From assembly GCA_033283165.1 (NCBI GenBank), contig JAWMQL010000002.1:62001-126000 (forward strand): a DNA stretch of 64,000 nucleotides, given 5' to 3'. A model generated the notes under the pieces. The model was not told the DNA's origin and searched no databases. It saw only the letters and a list, made by a program, of their open reading frames with translations. The position numbers and the translations under genes are program-made. Shown here one piece after another: positions 55,602-64,000 of this stretch; the first letter of the stretch is position 1, and each line of letters starts with the position of its first letter. This DNA is from JAWMQL01 sp033283165. Lineage in GTDB: Bacteria; Pseudomonadota; Gammaproteobacteria; Pseudomonadales; Halieaceae.

Positions 55602-58202
55602 GTGGTGGCTGCACTGAGCTTGACGGCACTGGCGCTACTGGTTCTGGTCGGCAGCAGCCTGGGCCTGCTGGCCTTTCATCGAAGCCGGTCCATGGCGACA
55701 GAGCTACGCCGTCTGGCCAGCGAAGTCGAGCGCCTCAGGGCCGCTCAGCCGGTCCCACAACCCGCCACTCCTGGAGAGCCCCGGGAAACTACCGAACCTG
55801 CAGCGGTCCAGGCAGGCCCCTCGGGATCTCCCGCTGCAGCGGGGGAGAGCGGTACCGTGGCGGGGCGAACGGCAAGCCGGGCGGGCAGCTCGCTGCACCG
55901 CATCGGGCTGCAATTCAGGACACATCTACAAACTCACTGGATGATCTGGCTGGGTGGCCTGTGCGTCGGACTGGCCGGTGTTTTCCTGGTGAAATACAGC
56001 ATCGACCAGGGCCTGCTGGGTCCCACCGCACGGGTCAGCCTGGGCGTTGCCATCGGCCTCGCATTACATGGCCTGGCGGAGTGGCTCCGGCGCAGGAACC
56101 GGGGCAGCCACCCAGCGCTGGCTGCCCTGGCCGGAGGCGCCAGCCTGACCCTGTTCGCCGCCGGGCTGGCATCGCTGCACCTGTACCAGTTGCTGCCCCC
56201 CGGCCCGACCTTTGCCCTGCTGGCCACAGTGGCGATGGGCACCATGGCCCTGGCGCTGGTGCACGGACCGGTACTGGCGATACTCGGTATCCTCGGTGCC
56301 TACCTGGTGCCACTGCTGGTCAGCGACAGTGCGGGAGATCCGGTCATTGCCCTGGTCTACAGCCTGATTGTCAGCGTGGCCGCACTGGCGCTGTTGCATT
56401 ACGTTCACCGCGGCTGGCTCTGGTGGGGTATCCTGCTGGGGGCCCTGGGCTGGTGGCTGATCACCCTGCAGGCGCCCGGCGCGGATGCTGTCCGCGGCAC
56501 GTACCTGGCGCTGCTGACCTGGGCCATCCTGGCCATTCCGACACGCAACTGGGGACTCAGGCCGCAGGCGCCCGACCATACCAGTGCGGCCAGTTCCGAA
56601 CTGCACCGGACCGCGTTGCCGGCGCTGCTGCTGCTTGCCCTGGCCATGTCCCTGTCCATCTGGCAGCAGGGTTTCACCCCGGCAGCTCTCCGGTACTGGG
56701 CACCGCCGGTCGCGGTACTGATCCTCTCGGGTCGCATCGCCTATCCCCTGCGCCTGGTGCCCTGGGCCAGCCTGCTGTTCCAGTGGCCGGCCTGGCTGGG
56801 CAGTCAGTTGCACCCGGCAGACCGGGGCCTGCAGTTGAGCCGGCTGGCCGAGACTTCGCAGCGGGAGTTCCTGCTGTTCGCGCTGGCCATGGCGGCACTG
56901 TATTCCATCCTCTCCTGGTGGAGCGGCCGCCCGGCCAGGGCCACACACAGCCGATTTTCCCTGACCTGCCTGGCGCCCATCTGTTGGCTCGCCCTGGCCT
57001 ACCTGCTGGTCTCGGATCTGTCTTCTGACTGGCGCTGGAGCCTGCTGAGCCTCAGCCTCGGGGTCGCGTACCTCGGCTTGTCCAGCCGCGCGCTGGCACA
57101 GCCGGCCAGTCGCGACCGGGCGGCCTGGCTGATCTTGGGAGGCCACCTGGCCTACTCCCTGGCCGCCAGCATGTATTTCCGAGAGGCGGGGCTGACCCTG
57201 GCCCTGGCCGTACAGGCGATCACCCTGTCTGCCCTGTTGCGACGTTTTGACACGCCCGGCATGGACTGGCTGATGAAGGGTCTGCTGGCCCTGATCATGG
57301 TCCGCCTGGCCCTCAACCCCTGGTTGCTCAGCTATCCGGAGGACGTTCACTGGTCCCTGTGGACTTACGGCGGCAGCACCCTGTGCTGTGCCACCGCCGC
57401 CTTCCTGATCGGCCGCAGCCACCGTCTGCGACCCTGGCTGGAGGCGGTCAGTGTGCAATTGCTGGTCCTGTTCATCGCTGCGGAAACGCGCTACCAGTTG
57501 TACGACGGGCGTATCTTCAGCTGGCACTACTCGCTGACCGAGGCCGCCATCAACACCCTGGCCTGGTCGGCGCTGGGCCTGGTCTATCGCTACCGCGCCA
57601 CCCTCAGCGACAGCCTGCCCGATTTCTACCGGCTGCTGGGCTCGCTGCTGCTGATGGCGGCCGCGGTCAATTACCTGGTTTGCCTGGTCAACCTGAACCC
57701 CTGGTTCGGGGACGGCGAGGTGGGCGTCACGCCGCTGTGGAACGTGCTGTTGCCCGCCTATGGCCTGCCCGTGTTCTTCGCGCTGCTGGCCAGCCGCAGC
57801 CTGCCGGACAGTTGGCGCAAATTTGCGCTGTGGCTGGCTGCGGCAGGGTTGTTCGTGTTCATCAACCTTGAAATCCGGCATCTGTGGCAGGGCAGGCTGT
57901 CCCTGTCCCTCGGCACCCCCGAGGGAGAGCTGTACACCTACTCCCTGGTCTGGCTGGCACTGGCCATCGCGGCGATCGTTGCGGGTCGGCGCTGGGGCAG
58001 GGAAGGCCTGTACAAGGCGGGTAACGCGGTCATCGGGGCAGTGGTCGTCAAACTGTTCCTGGTGGACATGGCGGGCCTGGAAGGCCTGTGGCGGGTGGCC
58101 TCGTTCATGGGCCTGGGCCTGTCGCTGCTGGGGCTGGCTTACCTGTATCGACAGGCGGATGGGACTGCCCACCCGGATGGCGGGACCAGGGAGGGTTCAT
58201 AA
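55602..58202 (+). CDS. DUF2339 large polytopic membrane protein
   Basis: 866 residues from GTG 55602 (a second GTG follows; CAGGAG lies upstream). One N-terminal helix (LTALALLVLVGSSLGLLAF), a Pro/Ala/Glu-rich linker to about 105, then about 20 hydrophobic helices starting MIWLGGLCVGLAGVFLVKYSIDQGLLGPTARVSLG, the DUF2339 signature. NLEIRHLWQG near residue 765 and YKAGNAVIGAVVVKLFLVDMAGLEGLWRVASFMGLGLSLLGLAYLY at the end are conserved. Role unknown; envelope functions are suspected. Confidence 0.9.
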   Translation: MVAALSLTALALLVLVGSSLGLLAFHRSRSMATELRRLASEVERLRAAQPVPQPATPGEPRETTEPAAVQAGPSGSPAAAGESGTVAGRTASRAGSSLHRIGLQFRTHLQTHWMIWLGGLCVGLAGVFLVKYSIDQGLLGPTARVSLGVAIGLALHGLAEWLRRRNRGSHPALAALAGGASLTLFAAGLASLHLYQLLPPGPTFALLATVAMGTMALALVHGPVLAILGILGAYLVPLLVSDSAGDPVIALVYSLIVSVAALALLHYVHRGWLWWGILLGALGWWLITLQAPGADAVRGTYLALLTWAILAIPTRNWGLRPQAPDHTSAASSELHRTALPALLLLALAMSLSIWQQGFTPAALRYWAPPVAVLILSGRIAYPLRLVPWASLLFQWPAWLGSQLHPADRGLQLSRLAETSQREFLLFALAMAALYSILSWWSGRPARATHSRFSLTCLAPICWLALAYLLVSDLSSDWRWSLLSLSLGVAYLGLSSRALAQPASRDRAAWLILGGHLAYSLAASMYFREAGLTLALAVQAITLSALLRRFDTPGMDWLMKGLLALIMVRLALNPWLLSYPEDVHWSLWTYGGSTLCCATAAFLIGRSHRLRPWLEAVSVQLLVLFIAAETRYQLYDGRIFSWHYSLTEAAINTLAWSALGLVYRYRATLSDSLPDFYRLLGSLLLMAAAVNYLVCLVNLNPWFGDGEVGVTPLWNVLLPAYGLPVFFALLASRSLPDSWRKFALWLAAAGLFVFINLEIRHLWQGRLSLSLGTPEGELYTYSLVWLALAIAAIVAGRRWGREGLYKAGNAVIGAVVVKLFLVDMAGLEGLWRVASFMGLGLSLLGLAYLYRQADGTAHPDGGTREGS

Positions 58203-58234
58203 AAAAGGCGCTGGCCCTTGCGGGACAGCGCCTT
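58201..58234 (-). terminator. Intrinsic terminator of pnp
   Basis: Read on the minus strand, AAGGCGCTG pairs with CAGCGCCTT (58226-58234 with 58205-58213) and is followed by a run of T. It is 25 bases after the pnp stop. The DUF2339 gene ends right at its edge on the other strand and may share it. Confidence 0.85.
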
Positions 58235-58258
58235 ATCCGGCGTTTGCCGTAATGCTGC

Positions 58259-60376
58259 TTACTCGGCTGCCTGTTCCGCCGGCGCCGGCGCTTCGTCTTC
58301 CAGCAGTTCCTTGATGGACAGCTTGATGCGGCCGCGCTGGTCGACGTCCAGTACTTTCACCCGCACTTCCTCGCCTTCCTTGAGGTGGTCGGACACGTTC
58401 TCGACCCGCTCATTGGCGATTTGCGAAATGTGAACCAGACCGTCTTTGCCGGGCAGGATGTTGACGAAGGCACCGAAGTCGACGATGCGAGCCACGGTAC
58501 CGGTGTAGACTTCGCCCACTTCGGCTTCCGCGGTGATTTCCTCAACCATCTCCACCGCCTTGTCACGGGCAGCCTGGTTCTGGCCGAAGATGCGCACGGT
58601 GCCGTCATCGTCGATGTCCACCGTGGCACCGGAGGCTTCGGTGATACCGCGGATGGTGGCGCCACCCTTGCCGATGATGTCGCGAATCTTGTCGGAGTCG
58701 ACCTTCAGGGTCACCATGCTGGGCGCATTCTCGGAGGTTACCGTGCGGCCCTCGGAAATCACCTGGTTCATCTGGCCGAGAATAAACAGTCGCGCCTGCT
58801 GGGCCTGCTCCAGGGCAGACTCCATGATCTGGGCGGTGATACCTTCGATCTTGATATCCATCTGCAGTGCGGTAACGCCTTCCGCGGTACCGGCCACCTT
58901 GAAGTCCATGTCGCCCAGGTGATCCTCGTCACCCAGTATATCGGTCAGTACCGCGAACTGGTTGCCTTCCTTGACCAGGCCCATGGCGATACCCGCCACC
59001 GGCGCTTTCAGCGGCACGCCCGCTGCCATCAGCGCCATGGAGCCGACACAGACGGAGGCCATGGAGCTGGAACCGTTGGACTCGGTGATCTCGGAGACCA
59101 GGCGCACGGTGTAGGGAAATTCTTCCTCGCCGGGCAGTACCGCGGCCAGGCCGCGGCGGGCCAGGCGACCGTGTCCGACCTCGCGGCGGCTGGTGAAGCC
59201 CACGCGGCCCGCTTCACCCACCGAATAGGGAGGGAAGTTATAGTGCAGCATAAAGGGGTCACGACGCTCGCCTTCCAGGGCATCGATAATCTGGGCGTCA
59301 CGGGTAGAGCCCAGCGTTACCGCTCCGATCGCCTGGGTCTCGCCCCGGGTGAACAGGGCGGAACCGTGGGCCTTGGCCAGCAGGTCCACCTCGCAGGCGA
59401 TGGCGCGCACGGTGCGGGTATCGCGACCGTCGATACGCGGCTCGCCGGCCAGGATGCGCTTGCGCACCAGGCTTTTCTCCACACTCTTGAATACGTCCTT
59501 CACCTCGTCGGCAGAGGGGCCACCGTCGACCGCCAGCGCAGCGACACAGGCTTCCCTGATCTGGCCGACGCGCTCGTAGCGTGCGGCCTTCTCGGTGATG
59601 CGATAGGCCTCGCCCAGGTCTGCCTTGGCCTGGGCTTCAACTGCCGCCAGCAGTTCTTCATTAACGGCGGGGGCCTGCCAGTCCCAACGGGGCTTGCCGG
59701 CTTCGGCGACCAGTTCATTGATGGCCTTGATGACGGTCTGCATCTCCTGGTGGGCGAACAGTACCGCACCCAGCATCTGGTCTTCGCTCAGTTCCTTGGC
59801 TTCCGACTCCACCATCAGCACAGCATCTTCGGTGCCGGCTACAACCATGTCCAGCTTGCTGCCCGCCAGGGCTTCATAGGTCGGGTTGAGCAGGTAGCCC
59901 TGCTCCTCGGTGAAGCCCACGCGGGCACCGCCGATGGGGCCGTTGAAAGGGCAGCCGGAGATGGCCAGGGCCGCGGAGGTGCCGATCATGGCGGGAATAT
60001 CCGGGTCAATATTCGACTCGGCAGACATGACGGTACAGACCACCTGCACTTCGTTCATGAAACCGTCCGGGAACAGCGGGCGGATGGGGCGGTCGATCAG
60101 GCGCGAGGTCAGGGTTTCTTTTTCGCTGGGACGGCCTTCGCGCTTGAAAAAGCCGCCGGGGATCTTGCCAACAGAATAGGTTTTCTCGATGTAGTGTACT
60201 GCCAGGGGGAAGAAATCACGCCCCTCGCGCTGGGTTTTCTCGGCGACCACGGTGCACAGTACCGAGGTGTTCTCTACGGTTACCAGAACCGAGCCGGTTG
60301 CCTGACGGGCAATGCGGCCGGTTTCCAGTGTGACGGTCTGGTCACCGTACTGGAATGTTTTGGTTACAGGATTCAC
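58259..60376 (-). CDS. pnp: Polyribonucleotide nucleotidyltransferase (PNPase)
   Basis: 705 residues from the GTG at 60376, with GGAGA upstream. Two RNase PH domains (QYGDQTVTLETGRIARQATGSVLV and LFTRGETQAIGAVTLG...YNFPPYSVGEAGR), the helical linker, a KH domain (KIRDIIGKGGATIRGITEASGATVDI) and an S1 domain (GEVYTGTVARIVDFGAFVNILPGKDGLVHIS). It degrades RNA from the 3' end by phosphorolysis. It follows rpsO, as in E. coli, separated by a hairpin. Confidence 0.98.
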   Translation of the reverse strand: MNPVTKTFQYGDQTVTLETGRIARQATGSVLVTVENTSVLCTVVAEKTQREGRDFFPLAVHYIEKTYSVGKIPGGFFKREGRPSEKETLTSRLIDRPIRPLFPDGFMNEVQVVCTVMSAESNIDPDIPAMIGTSAALAISGCPFNGPIGGARVGFTEEQGYLLNPTYEALAGSKLDMVVAGTEDAVLMVESEAKELSEDQMLGAVLFAHQEMQTVIKAINELVAEAGKPRWDWQAPAVNEELLAAVEAQAKADLGEAYRITEKAARYERVGQIREACVAALAVDGGPSADEVKDVFKSVEKSLVRKRILAGEPRIDGRDTRTVRAIACEVDLLAKAHGSALFTRGETQAIGAVTLGSTRDAQIIDALEGERRDPFMLHYNFPPYSVGEAGRVGFTSRREVGHGRLARRGLAAVLPGEEEFPYTVRLVSEITESNGSSSMASVCVGSMALMAAGVPLKAPVAGIAMGLVKEGNQFAVLTDILGDEDHLGDMDFKVAGTAEGVTALQMDIKIEGITAQIMESALEQAQQARLFILGQMNQVISEGRTVTSENAPSMVTLKVDSDKIRDIIGKGGATIRGITEASGATVDIDDDGTVRIFGQNQAARDKAVEMVEEITAEAEVGEVYTGTVARIVDFGAFVNILPGKDGLVHISQIANERVENVSDHLKEGEEVRVKVLDVDQRGRIKLSIKELLEDEAPAPAEQAAE

Positions 60377-60402
60377 TATTTTTCTCCAAATAATATGCAA
60401 CG

Positions 60403-60424
60403 ACCGGGGCCACTGGGCCCCGGT
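60403..60424 (-). promoter_or_regulatory. rpsO-pnp intergenic hairpin
   Basis: ACCGGGGCC and GGCCCCGGT pair across a four-base loop between the rpsO stop and the pnp start. In E. coli this gap carries the rpsO attenuator and RNase III site that control pnp; a similar role is inferred. There is no U-run. Confidence 0.55.
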
Positions 60425-60436
60425 ACGAACAGGTGT

Positions 60437-60706
60437 TTATCGACGCAGGCCGAGTCGCTTGATCAGTTCGGCGTAACGCGTGGTGTCCTTGCGCTTCAGG
60501 TAGTCCAGCAGTTTGCGGCGCTGGTTCACCATGCGGATCAGACCGCGGCGGGAGTGGTGATCTCCCTTGTGCGACTTGAAGTGCCCCTGCAACTGCTCGA
60601 TATTGGCAGTCAGCAATGCAACCTGTACTTCAGGGGAACCGGTATCGCCCTCACCAGTCTGGTACTCTTTGACAATCTCAGCTTTACGTTCGGCATTCAA
60701 AGCCAT
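60437..60706 (-). CDS. rpsO: 30S ribosomal protein S15
   Basis: 89 residues, exactly the bacterial length. SLNAERK-type start (ALNAERKAEIVKEYQ), GDTGSPEVQVALLTANIEQLQGHFKSHKGDHHSRRGLIRMVNQRRKLLDYLKRKD is the full S15 core that binds 16S rRNA helices 20-22. A leader hairpin GGGCGA-atcta-TCGCCC lies at 60734-60750, possibly related to autoregulation. Between truB and pnp. Confidence 0.98.
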   Translation of the reverse strand: MALNAERKAEIVKEYQTGEGDTGSPEVQVALLTANIEQLQGHFKSHKGDHHSRRGLIRMVNQRRKLLDYLKRKDTTRYAELIKRLGLRR

Positions 60707-60798
60707 TTTTAAGTCCTCTCGTTAATCTGCCTCGGGCGAATCTATCGCCCTTCGTTAATAAATGAGCCTGTCCGTGCAGATTTACAGACAGGTTCGCG

Positions 60799-61728
60799 TC
60801 ACCTCCCGGTGACTATCAGTCGACGCGGCGCCACGCGCCCATCGTCCAATATCTCTCCCACCCCCAGAAATTCTCCGCTCTCCAGGGCGATGCGCACCAT
60901 ACCATCACAGGGCGCGTTTGGCACCAGTACCGGTTGGCCCTGGCGCATATAAAAACCACCCGATTCGCTGAGGTGCACCAGCGGCATGGCACCCAGCGCC
61001 GCGTCTGCGGGACGCAGCAGCGCAGCCATCGCGGCCAGTTGGTCGTTCGCCTTCAGTGACTCCAGACTCATCAGGCTCACCGCATCCTCAATGCGGAACG
61101 GGCCGGCCTGAGTCCGGCGCAGCGCGGCCACATGGGCACCGCAGCCCAGGGCGGCACCCAGGTCCTCGGCCAGCGAGCGCACATAGGTACCCTTGCTGCA
61201 CTCCAGGTAGATATCCACCTCGGGCCGGGCTCCCGCCCGGAAGGCCCTGAGTTCCAGGTGTTTGATGACCACCCGGCGCGCTTTCCGTTCCACCTCCACA
61301 CCCTGCCGGGCCAGCTTGTACAGGGGCTGGCCCTGGTGTTTGATCGCCGAGTACATGGAGGGCACCTGTTCGATCTCGCCCCGGAAGGAGGCCAGTTCGC
61401 GCTCCACCGCGTCGGCGCTAACCGCTGCCGCGTCCGTCTCGGCGATCACCTCGCCGGCCGCATCGCCGGAGTCGGTACTGACACCCAGCACAAAGGTGCT
61501 GGTATAGGCCTTGTCCGCGTCCAGCAGGTACTGCGAAAACTTGGTGGCCTCGCCAAAGCACAGGGGCAGCACCCCGGTCGCCAGCGGGTCCAGGCTACCG
61601 GTATGACCCGCCTTGGCAGCGAAATACAGTCGCTTGACCGCCTGCAGGGCCTGGTTGGAACTCAGTCCCTCGGGCTTGTCCAGAACCAGAATACCGTCTA
61701 CCGGGCGGCCCTTTCTGCGCCTGGCCAC
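60799..61728 (-). CDS. truB: tRNA pseudouridine-55 synthase
   Basis: 309 residues. DGILVLDKPEGLSSNQALQAVKRL, then GHTGSLDPLATGVLPLCFGEATKFSQYLLDADKAY with the catalytic Asp, SMYSAIKHQGQPLYKLARQG and GTYVRSLAEDLG. The C-terminal PUA-like domain ends at VAPRRLIV. It makes pseudouridine 55 in the T-loop of tRNAs. Three bases separate it from rbfA. Confidence 0.97.
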   Translation of the reverse strand: MARRRKGRPVDGILVLDKPEGLSSNQALQAVKRLYFAAKAGHTGSLDPLATGVLPLCFGEATKFSQYLLDADKAYTSTFVLGVSTDSGDAAGEVIAETDAAAVSADAVERELASFRGEIEQVPSMYSAIKHQGQPLYKLARQGVEVERKARRVVIKHLELRAFRAGARPEVDIYLECSKGTYVRSLAEDLGAALGCGAHVAALRRTQAGPFRIEDAVSLMSLESLKANDQLAAMAALLRPADAALGAMPLVHLSESGGFYMRQGQPVLVPNAPCDGMVRIALESGEFLGVGEILDDGRVAPRRLIVTGR

Positions 61729-61731
61729 CGG

Positions 61732-62133
61732 CTACCCGTCTCCCCTGGGCTCATCGTCGCGCAGCCCCAGTTCCCGGTCCGAGGCGGCGGCACGGCTGAT
61801 CAGGTCTTCCAGCTGGCGTCCGCGGCCCACACTGGTATCAAAATAAAAACGCATCCTCGGCACGCTGCGCATGTTGCTGTCCCGCGACAGTTCACTGCGC
61901 AGGAAGCCGCTGGCGCGATTGAGTGCCTCGGTCACTTCCGCGGCGTCTTCGCTGGATTCCGCATCCATTGACGTGAAGTACACCTTGGCGTGACCCAGGT
62001 CGCGACTCACGTCGACCCCGGTAATACTGACCATGCCGACACGCGGATCGCGCACCTCGTGCTGGATCAGCGCAGCCAGCTCTCGCTGCAGGTAGTCGGC
62101 AACCCGCTGGGTACGACTGAATTCTTTCGCCAT
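61732..62133 (-). CDS. rbfA: 30S ribosome-binding factor RbfA
   Basis: 133 residues with the KH-like fold: RTQRVADYLQRELAALIQHEVRDPRVGMVSITGVDVSRDLGHAKVYFT and LNRASGFLRSELSRDSNMRSVPRMRFYFDTSVGRGRQLEDLI. It helps maturation of the 16S 5' end, especially in the cold. It sits between infB and truB in the standard order. Confidence 0.96.
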   Translation of the reverse strand: MAKEFSRTQRVADYLQRELAALIQHEVRDPRVGMVSITGVDVSRDLGHAKVYFTSMDAESSEDAAEVTEALNRASGFLRSELSRDSNMRSVPRMRFYFDTSVGRGRQLEDLISRAAASDRELGLRDDEPRGDG

Positions 62134-62144
62134 AAGCCTGCCGC

Positions 62145-64000
62145 CTACAGAGAGCGGGCAATTTCCTTCACGTCATACACCTCGATCAGGTCGCCAACCT
62201 TCACGTCTGTGTAATTTTTCACGCCGATACCGCATTCGGTACCGTTGCGCACCTCGTTGGCGTCGTCCTTGAAGCGGCGCAGGGATTCGAGTTCGCCCTC
62301 GTAAATCACCACGTTGTCGCGCAGAACACGGATCGGCTTGGAGCGGTACACCGTACCTTCAATAACCATACAACCGGCGATCTGGCCGAACTTGGGCGAA
62401 CTGAACACGTCGCGTACCTCGGCGATTCCAACGATCTCCTCGCGTACCTCGGGACTCAGCATGCCGGACAGGGCCTGCTTGACGTCGTCGATCAGGTCAT
62501 AGATCACGTTGTAGTAACGCAGATCCACACCTTCCGCTTCCACCAGTTTGCGGGCCGAATTGTCCGCCCGCACGTTGAAACCAAACATCACCGCATTGGA
62601 GGTCATGGCCAGGTTCACGTCGGTCTCGGTCAGGCCACCGACTCCGCCGGCCACAATATTGACCTGCACCTCGTCGTTGCCCAGATCCAGCAGCGCCGTC
62701 TGGATCGCTTCCAGTGAACCCCGCACATCGGCCTTGACGATCACATTGAGAACCTTCTTCTCGCCGGCGGTCATGCTCTCGAACATGTTGTCCAGCTTGG
62801 CCGCCTGCTGCCGCTGCAGCTTGTTCTCGCGATTCTTCTCGCGGCGGAAGTCGGCCAGTTCCCGTGCCCGCTTTTCACTTTCCAGAGCGGCAAACAGGTC
62901 GCCAGCGTCGGGCGTCCCGTCCAGTCCGAGGATTTCGACCGGGATACTGGGTCCGGCCTCTTCGATGTTGTTGCCGTTCTCATCGAGCATGGCGCGTACC
63001 CGACCATACTGCAGGCCTGCCAGCACCACATCGCCCTGACGCAGGGTCCCGCTCTGGACCAGCAGCGAGGCCACCGGGCCGCGACCCTTGTCCAGTCGCG
63101 ATTCGATCACGATGCCCTGTGCCGGCACATCGCGCGCGGCCTTGAGTTCCAGCAGTTCCGCCTGCAGCAGCACCGCGTCCAGCAACTCGTCTATACCTTC
63201 ACCGGTGTGGGCAGATACGTTGATGAACTGGGTATCACCGCCCCACTCCTCGGGGATGACATCCTTGGCGGCCAATTCGTTCTTGACCCGCTCGGGATCA
63301 GCACCTTCCTTGTCAATCTTGTTAACCGCCACAATCAGGGGGACTTCCGCCGCCCGGGCGTGGTTCACCGCCTCTTCCGTCTGCGGCATGACCCCGTCGT
63401 CGGCCGCCACCACCAGGATCACGATATCGGTACTCTTCGCACCGCGCGCCCGCATGGCGGTAAACGCCGCGTGACCGGGGGTGTCCAGGAAGGAGATCAT
63501 GCCGTGGTCGGTTTCCACGTGATAAGCCCCTATGTGCTGGGTAATACCGCCCGCTTCGCCCGACGCGACGCGGGTCTTGCGGATATAGTCCAGCAGCGAG
63601 GTCTTGCCGTGGTCCACGTGGCCCATGACGGTCACCACCGGTGCACGGGGTGCCAGTTCGCCCTCATGCTGGGCGAGACTTTCCTCCAGCCTCTCTTCCA
63701 GGGCGTCTGCGCTGACCAACTTGACCTTGTGGCCCATTTCTTCCACCACGAGGGTTGCGGTGTCCTGGTCTATCATCTGGTTGATGGTGGCCATCACACC
63801 GAGCTTCATCAGCTCCTTGATAACTTCCCCGGATTTGACCGACATGGCCTGGGCCAGGCCGGCGACAGAGATCATATCGGCCAGTTCGACCTCGTGGACC
63901 TTGCGCTCTGTCGGCATCTCGAATCCGTGCTTGGAGTGCTCCTCGTGGGTGGCCTTGATCTTCTTGCGGCCCCCGCGACGGCGCGCCAGACCGGACTCCG
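62145..64000 (-). CDS. infB: Translation initiation factor IF-2 (5' part beyond window)
   Basis: The frame is open to the right edge, so the N-terminal part is missing; about 618 codons are present. GTPase motifs: VTVMGHVDHGKTSLLDYIRKT (G1), GGITQHIGAYHV (G2), DTPGHAAF (G3) and NKIDKEG (G4). Domains II-IV follow: PAQGIVIESRLDKGRGPVASLLVQSGTLRQGD and VFSSPKFGQIAGCMVIEGTVYRSKPIRVLRD. It carries fMet-tRNA to the ribosome. The upstream residues RRRGGRKKIKATHEEHSKHGFE belong to the linker before the G domain. Confidence 0.98.
   Translation of the reverse strand, partial: ESGLARRRGGRKKIKATHEEHSKHGFEMPTERKVHEVELADMISVAGLAQAMSVKSGEVIKELMKLGVMATINQMIDQDTATLVVEEMGHKVKLVSADALEERLEESLAQHEGELAPRAPVVTVMGHVDHGKTSLLDYIRKTRVASGEAGGITQHIGAYHVETDHGMISFLDTPGHAAFTAMRARGAKSTDIVILVVAADDGVMPQTEEAVNHARAAEVPLIVAVNKIDKEGADPERVKNELAAKDVIPEEWGGDTQFINVSAHTGEGIDELLDAVLLQAELLELKAARDVPAQGIVIESRLDKGRGPVASLLVQSGTLRQGDVVLAGLQYGRVRAMLDENGNNIEEAGPSIPVEILGLDGTPDAGDLFAALESEKRARELADFRREKNRENKLQRQQAAKLDNMFESMTAGEKKVLNVIVKADVRGSLEAIQTALLDLGNDEVQVNIVAGGVGGLTETDVNLAMTSNAVMFGFNVRADNSARKLVEAEGVDLRYYNVIYDLIDDVKQALSGMLSPEVREEIVGIAEVRDVFSSPKFGQIAGCMVIEGTVYRSKPIRVLRDNVVIYEGELESLRRFKDDANEVRNGTECGIGVKNYTDVKVGDLIEVYDVKEIARSL

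Noticed and set aside
56064..58172. Long frame antisense to the DUF2339 gene
   Set aside because: Composition is Gln/Gly/Pro/Arg-rich without motifs, whereas the sense strand gives a coherent polytopic membrane protein.
58385..60712. Long frame antisense to pnp and rpsO
   Set aside because: PNPase and S15 are unmistakable on the minus strand; the overlap across both genes is a codon-bias artefact.

Overview
The window looks like a chromosomal segment of a GC-rich marine gammaproteobacterium. Halieaceae (OM60/NOR5 group) or a close relative of the Pseudomonadales is most likely. This placement is an inference from gene families and gene order, for example cbrX-cbrA-cbrB-sRNA-pcnB-folK-dNK-panB-panC and infB-rbfA-truB-rpsO-pnp. 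No rRNA, tRNA, CRISPR array, intact insertion sequence or phage gene was seen. Both edges cut a gene: a lipase lipoprotein on the left and infB on the right.

Region 1 (1-23 kb) holds the parts of the SOS-induced ImuA/ImuB/DnaE2 translesion mutasome. The three genes are not an operon here. imuA (1183), imuB (4561) and dnaE2 (19818) lie apart, each directly behind its own LexA box (1130, 4491, 19747). Between imuA and imuB sit three minus-strand genes. Between imuB and dnaE2 lie about 13.8 kb of small minus-strand accessory genes: cupin, VOC, GST, GFA, zinc-ribbon, SnoaL/NTF2, DUF1203, an encapsulated-ferritin homologue without encapsulin, an AdoMet-decarboxylase-like protein with a changed active site, and several decaying or frameshifted genes. 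The central part (about 12.8-18.4 kb) is visibly more AT-rich than the flanks.

Region 2 (23-43.7 kb) is mostly housekeeping. It holds an exported prolyl oligopeptidase, a 2OG-Fe(II) oxygenase, a LEA-type lipoprotein, a DUF3604 protein coupled to an exported isoaspartyl methyltransferase, argG, pyrC-rnt, an mpl/RND/LON-domain operon, PPi-dependent phosphofructokinase next to soluble pyrophosphatase, an aminotransferase/sfsA/M15 peptidase operon, dksA and gluQ.

Region 3 (43.7-53.4 kb) is a carbon/nitrogen control locus: a 58-residue CbrX-like membrane peptide, CbrA (transporter-sensor kinase), CbrB (NtrC-type activator) and a 530-bp gap. The gap carries a sigma-54 promoter and an apparent CrcZ-type sRNA with A-rich Hfq/Crc-type motifs. 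pcnB, folK, a deoxynucleoside kinase, panB and panC follow. This extends the Pseudomonas cbrAB-crcZ-pcnB arrangement to this lineage and is the strongest non-coding signal in the window.

Region 4 (53.4-64 kb) has a REP-like hairpin, acsA, a large DUF2339 membrane protein and, on the minus strand, the translation/RNA-decay operon infB-rbfA-truB-rpsO-pnp, ending at a clear intrinsic terminator.
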